Shown here piece by piece: positions 9,017 to 17,499 of a stretch of DNA of 54,084 nucleotides. The DNA is taken from assembly GCA_007695035.1 (NCBI GenBank), contig REEO01000071.1, forward strand, positions 1 to 54,084. Direction: 5' to 3'. How positions within the stretch are numbered: position 1 is the first letter of the stretch; each line of letters starts with the position of its first letter. Under the pieces are notes generated by a model, which was given only the letters and a program-made list of their open reading frames with translations, did not search any database and was not told where the DNA came from. The stretch is from Saprospirales bacterium. GTDB lineage: Bacteria > Bacteroidota > Bacteroidia > Chitinophagales > Saprospiraceae. Position numbers and translations under genes: made by a program.

Positions 9017-9220
9017 CTTCCTTTATCGGATCAAAAAAAACGCGCATATTAAGCACCCCCAAAACAATCTGTGCCCACAGAGATTCCTTTAAACAATCAT
9101 TCCCAATTCCAGTGGTTGTAACCGCAACGGTACATTTTTCGTATAAGACAAAATGCCAGTACATTAAAGCATATTTTATGCAAGCTTTGCACCACGGCTA
9201 TGCGGAAATTCAAATCACTG

Positions 9221-9228
9221 TATATTTG
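9221..9228 (+). promoter_or_regulatory. -7 promoter element of the BASS transporter
   Basis: TATATTTG is an exact -7 consensus match, 16 nt before the proposed TTG start at 9245. The resulting leader would be only about 10 nt. No TTG at the usual -33 distance was found. Confidence 0.4.
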
Positions 9229-9244
9229 ACCGAAAATTGTTGAA

Positions 9245-10135
9245 TTGGAGACCAATTTACTCATTGAAATACTACTTCCACTTTCCCTGGCCACCATTAT
9301 GTTTGGTATGGGTCTCACCCTCCGATTGAATGATTTTAAGCGAATTTTGGTCTATCCCAAAGCGGTATTCACCGGCCTGGTCTCCCAATTGCTTTTGTTG
9401 CCGGCCATTGCATTTGCACTGGTGTATTCCATTGATGTGAAACCCGATTATGCAGTGGGGCTGATTTTGATTGCGGCTTGCCCCGGAGGCCCAACCTCCA
9501 ACCTAATCGCCTTTTTGGGCAAATGTGACACGGCCCTTTCAATTTCTCTGACAGCCTTGTCCAGTTTGATCACCATATTTACTATTCCCATTATCGTAAA
9601 TCTCGGACTGGAGTTATTCTACGACTCAGGTCAAATTATCAGACTTCCGGTATTACGTACGATTCTCCAAATCATGGTAATCACCGTCATACCCGTTGGT
9701 TTTGGCATGTACACCAGGTCAAAAATACCGGTACTGGCCGAGAGAGCCATTCGCCCGGTGAAGCTGGCCTCTACCCTATTTATAATTTTGGTGATAGTGG
9801 CGGTGGTGTTTAATGACCGGGAAATGGTACTGCCGGCATTCAAAGATACTGGATTGTGGGCATTGATTCTCAATGTAGTCACCATGGCAACCGGATTTCT
9901 CACAGGCAGGCTAATGGGTTTGCCTATGCCGCAAAAATCATCCATTTCCATAGAAACCGGTATTCAAAATGGAACCCTGGCCATCGCAATTGCAGCCAGT
10001 AGCACACTTTTAAACAGCCCTGATATGGCTATTGCCCCGGCAGTGTATTCCATTATCATGTTCTTTACAGGAGGAGCAGTTGCCTGGATGTTCAGCCGTT
10101 TAAACCACAAACACGCCCTTAATAACCGTCATTGA
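9245..10135 (+). CDS. Bile acid:sodium symporter (BASS) family transporter
   Basis: A 296-residue inner-membrane protein with about nine hydrophobic helices. The BASS/SBF signature runs through ATIMFGMGLTLRLNDF near the start, AACPGGPTSNLIAFLGKCD in the middle and SIETGIQNGTLAIAIAAS near residues 235-252. These form the crossing helices and sodium-binding region of the fold. Family members move bile acids, pantoate, pyruvate or other organic anions with sodium, and the substrate here is unknown. The start is a TTG at 9245. The next in-frame Met (residue 19) would cut into the first helix, so TTG is preferred. A -7 element sits 16 nt upstream. The gene appears monocistronic. Confidence 0.88.
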   Translation: METNLLIEILLPLSLATIMFGMGLTLRLNDFKRILVYPKAVFTGLVSQLLLLPAIAFALVYSIDVKPDYAVGLILIAACPGGPTSNLIAFLGKCDTALSISLTALSSLITIFTIPIIVNLGLELFYDSGQIIRLPVLRTILQIMVITVIPVGFGMYTRSKIPVLAERAIRPVKLASTLFIILVIVAVVFNDREMVLPAFKDTGLWALILNVVTMATGFLTGRLMGLPMPQKSSISIETGIQNGTLAIAIAASSTLLNSPDMAIAPAVYSIIMFFTGGAVAWMFSRLNHKHALNNRH

Positions 10136-10450
10136 CAGCCACCCGGCAGGATATCAATCCACTTTTTGGCCGTAAGATATATTCTTTCCTTAGGAAAAAC
10201 TGAGAGTAGCCTGAGGGCCAATGAAAATTTGTCGATTTCACTACTGCTGGAATTTGATAATAATCACCACACACTAACTGCCATTTTTCACCTCCATAAT
10301 GACGAATATTCAACTTTTACTCCTCTCTATGTGTCATTTTGACAAACACAAGAACGATTTATGACTTTTTGACCGAATTATTGCAATGGTATATAGTTTG
10401 ATAATAAAGGGGTGAAAAGTTATTTATTTAACCCTAAAAATTTTTCAGCC
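10136..10450. other. Intergenic region upstream of hsp20
   Basis: This 315-nt stretch has no gene. It contains a short inverted repeat TGTCA-TTT-TGACA (10332-10344) and the sigma70-like promoter listed separately. The codons between an in-frame GTG at 10412 and the ATG at 10451 are open but lie just behind that promoter and show no family similarity. Confidence 0.5.
10369..10397 (+). promoter_or_regulatory. Possible sigma70-like promoter of hsp20
   Basis: TTGACC (10369-10374) and TATAGT (10392-10397) are separated by exactly 17 nt, five of six matches to each classical sigma70 hexamer. This is unlike the TAnnTTTG elements elsewhere in the window. The overlapping TATAGTTTG is one base off the Bacteroidota -7 box. 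The start site would be near 10404. Confidence 0.35.
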
Positions 10451-10885
10451 ATGTTAATGAAGATCAATAAAACACCGGTTCAAAGCACGCTGTCCAGAAT
10501 GATGGATGATTTTTTCAACGGATTTGGAGATATGCATGAAAGCAACCTTATGGCCACCAAACCATCTGTAAACATTGTCGAGAATGAAGACAATTTCATG
10601 GTAGAAGTTGCAGCTCCCGGACTTGACAAGAAAGATTTCAATGTCACCGTGGACGATGATATTTTAACCATATCTGCAGAGCGCAAAGATGAGTCAGAAG
10701 ACAAGTCGGGCACATTTACCAGAAGGGAGTTTAACTACACTTCTTTCAGCAGATCATTCCACTTGCCAGAGACTTGCAATTCTGAAAAAATCAATGCCAA
10801 TTACAAGGATGGCATGCTGATTTTAGAAATCCCAAAGAGGGAAGAGGCTAAGAAAAAGCCTGCCAAAACAATTAAAATTTCATAA
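10451..10885 (+). CDS. Small heat-shock protein, Hsp20 / alpha-crystallin family
   Basis: A 144-residue ATP-independent holdase chaperone that binds unfolding proteins in the cytoplasm. The alpha-crystallin domain occupies about residues 35-130: KPSVNIVENEDNFMVEVAAPGLDKKDF opens it, SFSRSFHLPE is in the centre, and the A-x-x-x-n-G-v-L signature appears as ANYKDGMLILEIPK. The C-terminal tail KPAKTIKIS contains the I-x-I motif (IKI) that docks oligomers. The ATG at 10451 gives the normal N-terminus (MLMKINKTPVQSTLSRMMDDFF). The promoter resembles sigma70 rather than the local Bacteroidota type, and a strong terminator follows. Confidence 0.93.
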   Translation: MLMKINKTPVQSTLSRMMDDFFNGFGDMHESNLMATKPSVNIVENEDNFMVEVAAPGLDKKDFNVTVDDDILTISAERKDESEDKSGTFTRREFNYTSFSRSFHLPETCNSEKINANYKDGMLILEIPKREEAKKKPAKTIKIS

Positions 10886-10920
10886 GCACGAGGCAAGTAG
10901 CAAGTAGTTGGATTTAGGTT

Positions 10921-10961
10921 AATAAAGCTCGGGAGATCCCCTCTTCCGGGCTTTATTTTTT
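10921..10961 (+). terminator. Rho-independent terminator of hsp20
   Basis: AATAAAGCTCGG (10921-10932) pairs with CCGGGCTTTATT (10946-10957) over 12 bp with a single G-U pair and a 13-nt loop. Six Ts follow (10956-10961, overlapping the stem base). It is 36 nt after the hsp20 stop codon and 22 nt before the end of convergent dprA. This is the best terminator in the window. Confidence 0.8.
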
Positions 10962-10982
10962 CCAGTAGATGAGAAAATTCAG

Positions 10983-12098
10983 TTAATTTATTCGATTCTT
11001 GAGCCTGTACAACTTGCCGGGCAGCGATTGCACCATGCCCTTTAATTCTAACTCTAACAGTAGATTGGCGAGTTTTCCGGGCCGACATTTGGCCAGTAGG
11101 GAGAGTTTGTCCACATGCACCCTGCCCTCTTCACGTAGAATATCCACTATCAGCATTTCGTCTTCCGTAATTTCACTGAATAACAAACCCTGGGCGGCAG
11201 CGGGCTGTCCGCTTTCCACATCCCAGTTCAACTGCTCTGCGATGTCATCCGCAGTTTCCATCAGTGAGGCCACATGGGTTTTTATCAACTTATTGCAACC
11301 TCTCGATTTTTCGTCAAATGGTTTTCCGGGGAAGGCAAATACATAGCGGTTGTAGTCAAAGGCAAGCTGTGCAGTAATCATCGAGCCACCCTTTTGTTTG
11401 GACTCCACCACGACCAGTGCATCGGACAAGCCAGCTATAATGCGGTTTCGCATGGGGAAGTGCTCCCGTACCACCTTTTGATTGTGAACGAACTCGGTCA
11501 GCAGGCCTCCATTTTCAAGCATTTGGCTAGCTATCCCTTTATGGTTGGCAGGATAAATAAAATCGTGACCTCCACCAAGGACCCCGACAGTGGGAATACC
11601 CTGTTCCAGCGAATGCTTGTGCGAAGCACCGTCTATTCCCATCGCCAACCCACTAATGGTCACTACCTTATAAGGTAAGAGCTGACTAATCAACTGCTCG
11701 GTGAGCAGCAGGCCGTCCGGAGTGGGCGTGCGGGTGCCGACAATACCCACTGTCCGCCCGGCATTCAAATCTGCAGTCCCGCGGTAGTATAATACAATGG
11801 GGCCATCCGCCATTCTTCTCAATCGGGAGGGATAGGCGGGATCCAAATAGGCCAAAACCTGTGTATCCTGATCAGTTTCCTTGCGGTAAATTTCCTCTGC
11901 CTCTTTGAAATCCAGCTCCTTTTTCAAGCCCCGGACTAAGTCCTCTCTTATTTTGGGCAGTTTGGAAATTTCTGAAGCGGGGGCCTTTACGAGGTTTTCG
12001 GTGGTATTAAACTCATTGATTAGACGCCGAAAATTCTTGGTTCCCATTCCGTGAAGCCGGCTGATTGCGATGTGGTTAATTATTTCCTGTTCTTTCAT
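10983..12098 (-). CDS. dprA: DNA-processing protein DprA
   Basis: DprA (Smf) binds incoming single-stranded DNA and loads RecA during natural transformation. It is also conserved in non-competent bacteria. The 371-residue protein has N-terminal helix-hairpin-like sequence (SRLHGMGTKNFRRLINEF). A Rossmann-type core follows, with GIVGTRTPTPDG, VTISGLAMGIDGASHK and GVLGGGHDFIYPANH. The DprA winged-helix domain lies in the last 70 residues (ILREEGRVHVDKLSLLAKCRPGKLANLLLELELKGMV). The start at 12098 (MKEQEIINHIAISR) is preferred over the in-frame Met at 12149, which would overlap the upstream gene. It then follows that gene by 19 nt, so they are probably cotranscribed. Confidence 0.94.
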   Translation of the reverse strand: MKEQEIINHIAISRLHGMGTKNFRRLINEFNTTENLVKAPASEISKLPKIREDLVRGLKKELDFKEAEEIYRKETDQDTQVLAYLDPAYPSRLRRMADGPIVLYYRGTADLNAGRTVGIVGTRTPTPDGLLLTEQLISQLLPYKVVTISGLAMGIDGASHKHSLEQGIPTVGVLGGGHDFIYPANHKGIASQMLENGGLLTEFVHNQKVVREHFPMRNRIIAGLSDALVVVESKQKGGSMITAQLAFDYNRYVFAFPGKPFDEKSRGCNKLIKTHVASLMETADDIAEQLNWDVESGQPAAAQGLLFSEITEDEMLIVDILREEGRVHVDKLSLLAKCRPGKLANLLLELELKGMVQSLPGKLYRLKNRIN

Positions 12099-12117
12099 AG
12101 CAAGGTTGGTCACAAAT

Positions 12118-14055
12118 TTACTCGTCCAAAAAAGTAGGGTCCAGTTCAAATGCTCGATCTATATGGAATTGCGCCTGATCATGCATACCCCGCATCTCCA
12201 GTACCCTACCGAGGGCATAGTTAATCCGGGCATCGTCCGGCTCAAATTCGTGGGCCAAATTCATATAAAAATGGGATTCGGAGATATGGCCCATTTCCAC
12301 AAACAGCTCAAAGGTGATCTCGTAGTAAAAGTCTAACAGCTTTTGACGGTCAGAGTGGGTGCGATTCAGGTATTCCATGTACTCCCTGATGTAAGACAAC
12401 CTAGGATTGATTTTCATCACCTCTGTAAACTCCTGCAATAACCTGTCAAGGTCGCGGTGAATGCGATAACGCTCTGCTGCTACTCCGGCACGCATATTTA
12501 AAGCACTGCTGTAGGTGGGGTGTATTTCCAGAGCCCTTTTAAAGTGGTGCTCTGCTACATTTAGATACATATTCCTCTTTTCTCTGTCGGTCTCTTCCCG
12601 GTATTTATTAAAATTGGCGGTTCCGTAAAAGAGATTGGCCCGGGCACTGTTGGGGTTGGTCTTTACAGCACTCGCATTGAGCGCCATGGGACTCTTCCAG
12701 TCCGGGAGACGATCCAGCACAATAGCTGTATATGATACCATCACCAAAGCCAACACTCCAATGGATATATTCCGGACTTTCCCCACTTGCTCAAAGTAAT
12801 TGGGTATTTTGCGAAGCAACATCCAGGGGAGCAAGGCACAAAACGCAAGGGAAGACATATACACGAAGCGCTCATTCATAAAAGTACCAACCGGGAAAAG
12901 CACATTGGAAACTATGGAAATAGTCGCCAAATAGTACCAAAGCCAAAATGCGACCAGGTCTTTTTTCTTCAATCCGTAAATGGCGTAAAATGCCATCCCT
13001 ATATATAGCAAAGCACTCAGAAGAACAGCGGGATTTATCCATTCCTGAATGGCGATGGCATATGGATAATAATCGTGGGACAGCGGCCAGGGCACAAACA
13101 ACAATTGAATGTACTTGCCGAGTGTCAGGGTTATGGTTGCGTATTGCTGAGCTGTGTTCATCTCCACAAAGGGATTGTTCATCAACTGGGTCACCTCCAC
13201 CCCGCTGGAAAGGAGATAACCTACCACCTGATATCGAATTAATAAGTACCCGGCTGTAGCCAACAACAAACCACCCATTAGGGGCAGTTGTCGCCAAATG
13301 GGTCTGTCTGTAAAAAAATAGAGAGCCAGTGGGATTACGGCGAGAAAGGTGATCACATTTTCCTTGGCCATCAAGCCGAGAAAAAAGACCCCGGTAGCTG
13401 CGATCAGCCATTTTATTTGAAACCGGTCAAAATATCGAATTGATAAATACAGCCCAGCCAAAGCACCCATTAACGCCATTATTTCATCCCGTCCCTTGAT
13501 ATTGGCAACCACTTCGGTATGCAAAGGATGCAGAGCGAACAACAGGGACGCGACAAACGGAATCGATAGAAACCACCGGGTATCCGCCGACTCCTTTTTA
13601 CGGAAAAAGAAAAACATAAGACGGTATATCAACAGGCAGCTCAGTCCGTAAAGCAAGCCATTGCCGATGTGTCCCGTCAATGGATTGAGGCCAAATAGCT
13701 CATATTCAATAGCAAAGCTTACTATGGAAAGCGGCCGGTAACGAGAGCCCACAACAAGACTTTGGTGCTCGCCAAAATACCCTTCGAAGGACTCTCTGCT
13801 CAATATATCCCATATTCCGCCAATCCCCTCCTGGACAAAATCATTTTCGGAAATGACGATTTTATCGTCCAGAATATAGTCGTAATTGATAACCGGCAAA
13901 TAGAGAGCAAAAGCAACTGCAAGTATTATGGCACCGGCCTTAATCCTTCCGGAATCTCTCCAAAAACCGGGCATCGTCAGGCTCTCCCACCTCTTTTTTA
14001 CCACTTTCTTACGCTTAACTACTCGCTTTCCCCCTTTCCCGGGCTTTTTTTTCAT
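12118..14055 (-). CDS. GT-C-type membrane protein with C-terminal TPR repeats (TMTC-like)
   Basis: A 645-residue protein with a Lys/Arg-rich cytoplasmic N-terminus (residues 1-25), about ten membrane helices (about 40-445) and a soluble TPR tail (about 480-645). The first loop has the DYILDDK acidic pair typical of GT-C glycosyltransferases. SRYRPLSIVSFAIEYELFGLNP and FALHPLHTEVVANIKGRDE match the conserved segments of the TMTC/DUF1736 family. Eukaryotic TMTCs are protein O-mannosyltransferases using dolichol-phosphate-mannose. Bacterial members are mostly uncharacterised, so a lipid-linked sugar donor and protein or glycan acceptor are inferred only. Downstream dprA follows closely, but no functional link is obvious. 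Confidence 0.75.
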   Translation of the reverse strand: MKKKPGKGGKRVVKRKKVVKKRWESLTMPGFWRDSGRIKAGAIILAVAFALYLPVINYDYILDDKIVISENDFVQEGIGGIWDILSRESFEGYFGEHQSLVVGSRYRPLSIVSFAIEYELFGLNPLTGHIGNGLLYGLSCLLIYRLMFFFFRKKESADTRWFLSIPFVASLLFALHPLHTEVVANIKGRDEIMALMGALAGLYLSIRYFDRFQIKWLIAATGVFFLGLMAKENVITFLAVIPLALYFFTDRPIWRQLPLMGGLLLATAGYLLIRYQVVGYLLSSGVEVTQLMNNPFVEMNTAQQYATITLTLGKYIQLLFVPWPLSHDYYPYAIAIQEWINPAVLLSALLYIGMAFYAIYGLKKKDLVAFWLWYYLATISIVSNVLFPVGTFMNERFVYMSSLAFCALLPWMLLRKIPNYFEQVGKVRNISIGVLALVMVSYTAIVLDRLPDWKSPMALNASAVKTNPNSARANLFYGTANFNKYREETDREKRNMYLNVAEHHFKRALEIHPTYSSALNMRAGVAAERYRIHRDLDRLLQEFTEVMKINPRLSYIREYMEYLNRTHSDRQKLLDFYYEITFELFVEMGHISESHFYMNLAHEFEPDDARINYALGRVLEMRGMHDQAQFHIDRAFELDPTFLDE

Positions 14056-14164
14056 CTCAAAGGTTTTACCAAAGGTGAATGGGGCTGCAATTACTTACAT
14101 CCCACCTTGATATTAGTCATTTTTTGGCATCTCAATACCTGCAATCCCAGAGAATGTTACCGGA

Positions 14165-16894
14165 TTAGAATTCAAAGGACCGCTCTATAATTTCCTGCTG
14201 TTGGCGGTCGTGTATCTTTTTAAATCCGGTCGCCGGAGATGCACTCGCCTTTCGACTTACGGCGCGAATATCTTTTCCTCTGAACATCATCGCAATATAC
14301 CACCATGCACCCATATTCTCAGGTTCTTCCTGTACCCACATCATTTCGGCGTTGCTATATTTAGCGAGTAACTCCTCCAGTTGGTTCTGAGGAAAAGGGT
14401 AGAGTTGTTCTACACGCACAATAGCCACATCGTCAATTTCTTTTTCCTTCCGATACTCATCCAGTTCAAAGAATATTTTTCCTGTACAAAGAATAAGCCT
14501 CTTTACCTTCGGGGACTTTTTTTCTACGAAGTTTGAGTCGTCCACAAGTTCGATAAAGCGTTTATTACTGAGGAATTCATTCATGTCGCTTACGCAAGCC
14601 GGATGGCGGAGAAGCGATTTGGGTGACATGACCACCAATGGTTTTCTGAAGTCCCAGGTCAATTGCCGTCTCAATGCATGGAAAAAATTGGATGGTTTTG
14701 TAATATTGACAACCACCATATTGAGTTCGGCACAGGCTTGAATAAAGCGCTCCAGTCGGGCTGAACTGTGCTCCGGCCCCTGGCCTTCATAACCGTGGGG
14801 AAGCAGCATGACCAGACCACTTTGCCTTTGCCACTTACTCTCAGCAGCAGTGATATACTGATCTACAATAACCTGGGCGCCGTTGAAAAAATCACCGAAC
14901 TGCGCCTCCCAAATGACCAATGCATCAGGGGTAGCCATAGAATACCCGTATTCAAAGCCGAGTACCGCAAATTCTGAAAGCAGTGAATTATATATCCTGA
15001 ATTTGCCTTGTTCTTCCGACACATTTTCCAGCCTATTGTACTCTTCGTAGGTGTTTTTATCGTAAAAAATGGAGTGCCTGTGAGAAAAAGTACCGCGTTT
15101 CACATCCTGGCCACTCATTCTAATGTCCTTGCCTTCATTGAGAATGGAGCCGTAAGCCAGCAATTCAGCCATCCCCCAGTCCAGGGTATTGTCCTTTTTC
15201 AAGCGCTCAACTGCCTTAAGCAAACGGTTGACTTTACCGAGTGGGGTGAATCCATCGGGTGTATTGATCAGTTTCCTCAGTATCTCAGTAATTTTATTCC
15301 GGGCAATTCCTGTCACTGGAGACCGCTGGAAGTCACTGAGATCTGCCTTTCTCTTCAATTGTTTCCAGGCAAGTTCAGGTTCCTGGTACTCGTAAGGCAA
15401 AGGCTTTTCTTTTACCATATCGAGTCGCTCCTGGAGTTTATCCCAGAATTCCTTCTCCATTTCCTTTGCCAGATTGCTGTCCACATCGCCTCTTTTCACC
15501 AGCTTTTCGATGTACACCTTTCGCGGACTGGGATGAGATTTGACTATTTCGTACATTTCCGGTTGGGTGAACTTGGGATCGTCTCCCTCGTTGTGCCCGT
15601 GTTTCCGGTAGCAGACCATATCGATAAAAACATCGGTCTCAAATTTTTGGCGGTATTCCATAGCGAGTTTAACGCAATAGGCAATGGCCTCCGGATCATC
15701 ACCATTCACATGAAAAATGGGAGCCTGGATCATATTCCCCACCCCGGTGGAATATACGGAAGAACGTGCATCATCAAAATCAGTCGTAAATCCAATCTGG
15801 TTATTTATAACCAAATGAACAGTTCCCCCTGTGAAGTAACCTGAAAGTTGACTCATTTGAGCCGTTTCATAAACCACACCCTGCCCCGCGATGGCAGCGT
15901 CACCATGAATTAAAATAGGGCATATTCTAGAAAAATCAGACTCGTAAAGTATTTCAGCTTTGGCGCGTGAAAAGCCTATGACTACCGGATTGACAGATTC
16001 CAGGTGGGACGGATTGGGAGCAAGTTTTAAATGGACCGTCTTTCCAGCCGGGGTTTCTATTTGGGAAGAAAATCCGAGGTGGTACTTCACGTCTCCATCA
16101 CCAAAACTGAGATCAGGGACTGCCGTGCCCTCAAACTCGGTAAAAATTTGCTCATAGGTCTTGCCGAGGATGTTGGCCAGTATATTCAACCTTCCCCTGT
16201 GTGCCATTCCTATAACAAATTCTTCCACCCCGTGCTTACTTCCCTCGTTTATAATAAGGTCCATACCAGGGATGGCAGCTTCTCCGCCCTCCAGTGAAAA
16301 TCGCTTTTGACCTATATATTTGGTATGCAAAAAGCGCTCAAAGACCTCGGCACCGTTGAGTTTTTCGAGTATGCGACGTTTCTCATCAGGTGCAATGCCG
16401 TAGTCCTCTTTCAAATCCCGCTTTTCAATTTGTTCCCGCACCCAATATCTGGCTTTTCTGTCTATTATATGAAGAAACTCAAAGCCAATATTGTCACAGT
16501 ACAGGGCATTGAGACGATTAATAATCTCGCCTAAAGTAGCGTTTTTCATACCCATTTCGCTGGCTGCATCAAACTTTTGGTCCAGATCGCTCTCATCCAG
16601 TCCATAATCGGCCAAATAGAGATTGGGCTTTCTATCACGGCGCTTTCTGATGGGATTGGTAGTTGAGAGCAGGTGGCCCCTTGCTCTGTAGCCGTGTATT
16701 ATTGAGAAAACAGCGAATTCTTTGCGAATCTCCCCATTGGATTTCGCCACACCATTGGAGCCGAGTGCAAACTCGAATCCCTCGAAGAACACTCTCCAGC
16801 CCTCATCCACAGAAGCCGGATCGACTTTGTACTTGCGGTACATATTATCAATGTATTCCGGGTGAGCATTGAAGACATAAGAATAATCTGACAT
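14165..16894 (-). CDS. sucA: 2-oxoglutarate dehydrogenase E1 component
   Basis: SucA is the thiamine-diphosphate-dependent E1 of the TCA-cycle 2-oxoglutarate dehydrogenase complex. The 909-residue protein starts with the E1o N-terminal helix (YSYVFNAHPEYIDNMYRKYKVDP). It carries HRGRLNILANILGK and the ThDP/Mg segment IHGDAAIAGQGVVYET followed by INNQIGFTTD. The transketolase-like pyrimidine domain (RGTFSHRHS, then LPHGYEGQGPEHSSARLERFIQ) and E1 C-terminal domain (WVQEEPENMGAWWYI) follow. Length is normal. Unlike in many Bacteroidota no sucB follows. A single-lipoyl E2 is found 13 kb away (30250-31647), also on the minus strand but in a different gene set. Confidence 0.96.
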   Translation of the reverse strand: MSDYSYVFNAHPEYIDNMYRKYKVDPASVDEGWRVFFEGFEFALGSNGVAKSNGEIRKEFAVFSIIHGYRARGHLLSTTNPIRKRRDRKPNLYLADYGLDESDLDQKFDAASEMGMKNATLGEIINRLNALYCDNIGFEFLHIIDRKARYWVREQIEKRDLKEDYGIAPDEKRRILEKLNGAEVFERFLHTKYIGQKRFSLEGGEAAIPGMDLIINEGSKHGVEEFVIGMAHRGRLNILANILGKTYEQIFTEFEGTAVPDLSFGDGDVKYHLGFSSQIETPAGKTVHLKLAPNPSHLESVNPVVIGFSRAKAEILYESDFSRICPILIHGDAAIAGQGVVYETAQMSQLSGYFTGGTVHLVINNQIGFTTDFDDARSSVYSTGVGNMIQAPIFHVNGDDPEAIAYCVKLAMEYRQKFETDVFIDMVCYRKHGHNEGDDPKFTQPEMYEIVKSHPSPRKVYIEKLVKRGDVDSNLAKEMEKEFWDKLQERLDMVKEKPLPYEYQEPELAWKQLKRKADLSDFQRSPVTGIARNKITEILRKLINTPDGFTPLGKVNRLLKAVERLKKDNTLDWGMAELLAYGSILNEGKDIRMSGQDVKRGTFSHRHSIFYDKNTYEEYNRLENVSEEQGKFRIYNSLLSEFAVLGFEYGYSMATPDALVIWEAQFGDFFNGAQVIVDQYITAAESKWQRQSGLVMLLPHGYEGQGPEHSSARLERFIQACAELNMVVVNITKPSNFFHALRRQLTWDFRKPLVVMSPKSLLRHPACVSDMNEFLSNKRFIELVDDSNFVEKKSPKVKRLILCTGKIFFELDEYRKEKEIDDVAIVRVEQLYPFPQNQLEELLAKYSNAEMMWVQEEPENMGAWWYIAMMFRGKDIRAVSRKASASPATGFKKIHDRQQQEIIERSFEF

Positions 16895-17141
16895 ACAAAA
16901 ATTTATCTTTAGCTTTAGCTTTTTTCAGAAGTCTGCACACTAACAAAGATGCAAACAAAAAATTAAAAACTTGAATCAGCACTTATCAATAAAAGAAATA
17001 GTCCCAACTGACCGTGCCATAGTGCAAATATCTCAATAATTATTGTAGTGGCCCCCTTTTTTAGACAGATATTAGACAAAAGAAATCCAGGGTCGTTTAA
17101 ATTTTTTTCAAAAAAACAGACTACCATTACTCAAGTATTCG

Positions 17142-17149
17142 TATATTTG
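17142..17149 (+). promoter_or_regulatory. -7 promoter element of rpsT
   Basis: TATATTTG is an exact TAnnTTTG match 32 nt before the rpsT ATG. No TTG is present at the expected -33 position. A ribosomal protein gene is a likely target of the primary sigma factor. Confidence 0.5.
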
Positions 17150-17181
17150 CGCTCCGAATAAAAAACGACGAAAGAAAAGTT

Positions 17182-17433
17182 ATGGCAAATCATCAGTCAT
17201 CAAAGAAGCGAGCGCGTCAGGAAGCAAAGAGGCGCATTCACAATCGCTACTACAAGAAAACGACCAGAACAGCAATAGCGAAGCTCAGGGAAATAGAGGA
17301 TAAAGCAGAAGCTGAAAAGTTTTTCCCCAAGGTTTCCAGCATGATCGACAAACTGGCCAGACAGCGCCAGTGGCATCACAAAAAAGCTGCTAACCTCAAG
17401 AGCAAACTGGCAAAGCACATTAATAGCCTGTAA
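17182..17433 (+). CDS. rpsT: 30S ribosomal protein S20
   Basis: S20 is a small helical, lysine- and arginine-rich primary binding protein of 16S rRNA. The 83-residue product begins MANHQSSKKRARQEAKRRIHNRYYKK, the family hallmark (ANhxSAkKRirq), and ends with HKKAANLKSKLAKHI, the conserved C-terminal helix. Length is normal (83-90). It is monocistronic, with its own -7 element upstream and a weak hairpin downstream. The leader is A-rich with no Shine-Dalgarno sequence, as is usual for highly expressed Bacteroidota genes. Confidence 0.96.
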   Translation: MANHQSSKKRARQEAKRRIHNRYYKKTTRTAIAKLREIEDKAEAEKFFPKVSSMIDKLARQRQWHHKKAANLKSKLAKHINSL

Positions 17434-17460
17434 CCCACAGCGGATTTACGGCTTTTCTAC

Positions 17461-17499
17461 AGCGCAATGAGTTCACCCTTGTTGCGCTTTCTTTATTTC
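17461..17499 (+). terminator. Hairpin after rpsT
   Basis: AGCGCAA (17461-17467) and TTGCGCT (17482-17488) form a perfect 7-bp stem with a 14-nt loop, followed on the plus strand by TTCTTTATTT. It begins 28 nt after the rpsT stop codon and overlaps the last codons of the convergent kinase gene. The interrupted T-tract makes it a modest candidate. Confidence 0.4.

Noticed and set aside
12872-13411. A 179-codon minus-strand frame
   Set aside because: It is a second reading frame within the TMTC-like gene, whose membrane helices and motifs are in the other frame.
15008-15844. A 278-codon open frame on the plus strand
   Set aside because: It lies wholly antisense to sucA, whose protein is unmistakable, and its translation shows no family motifs.
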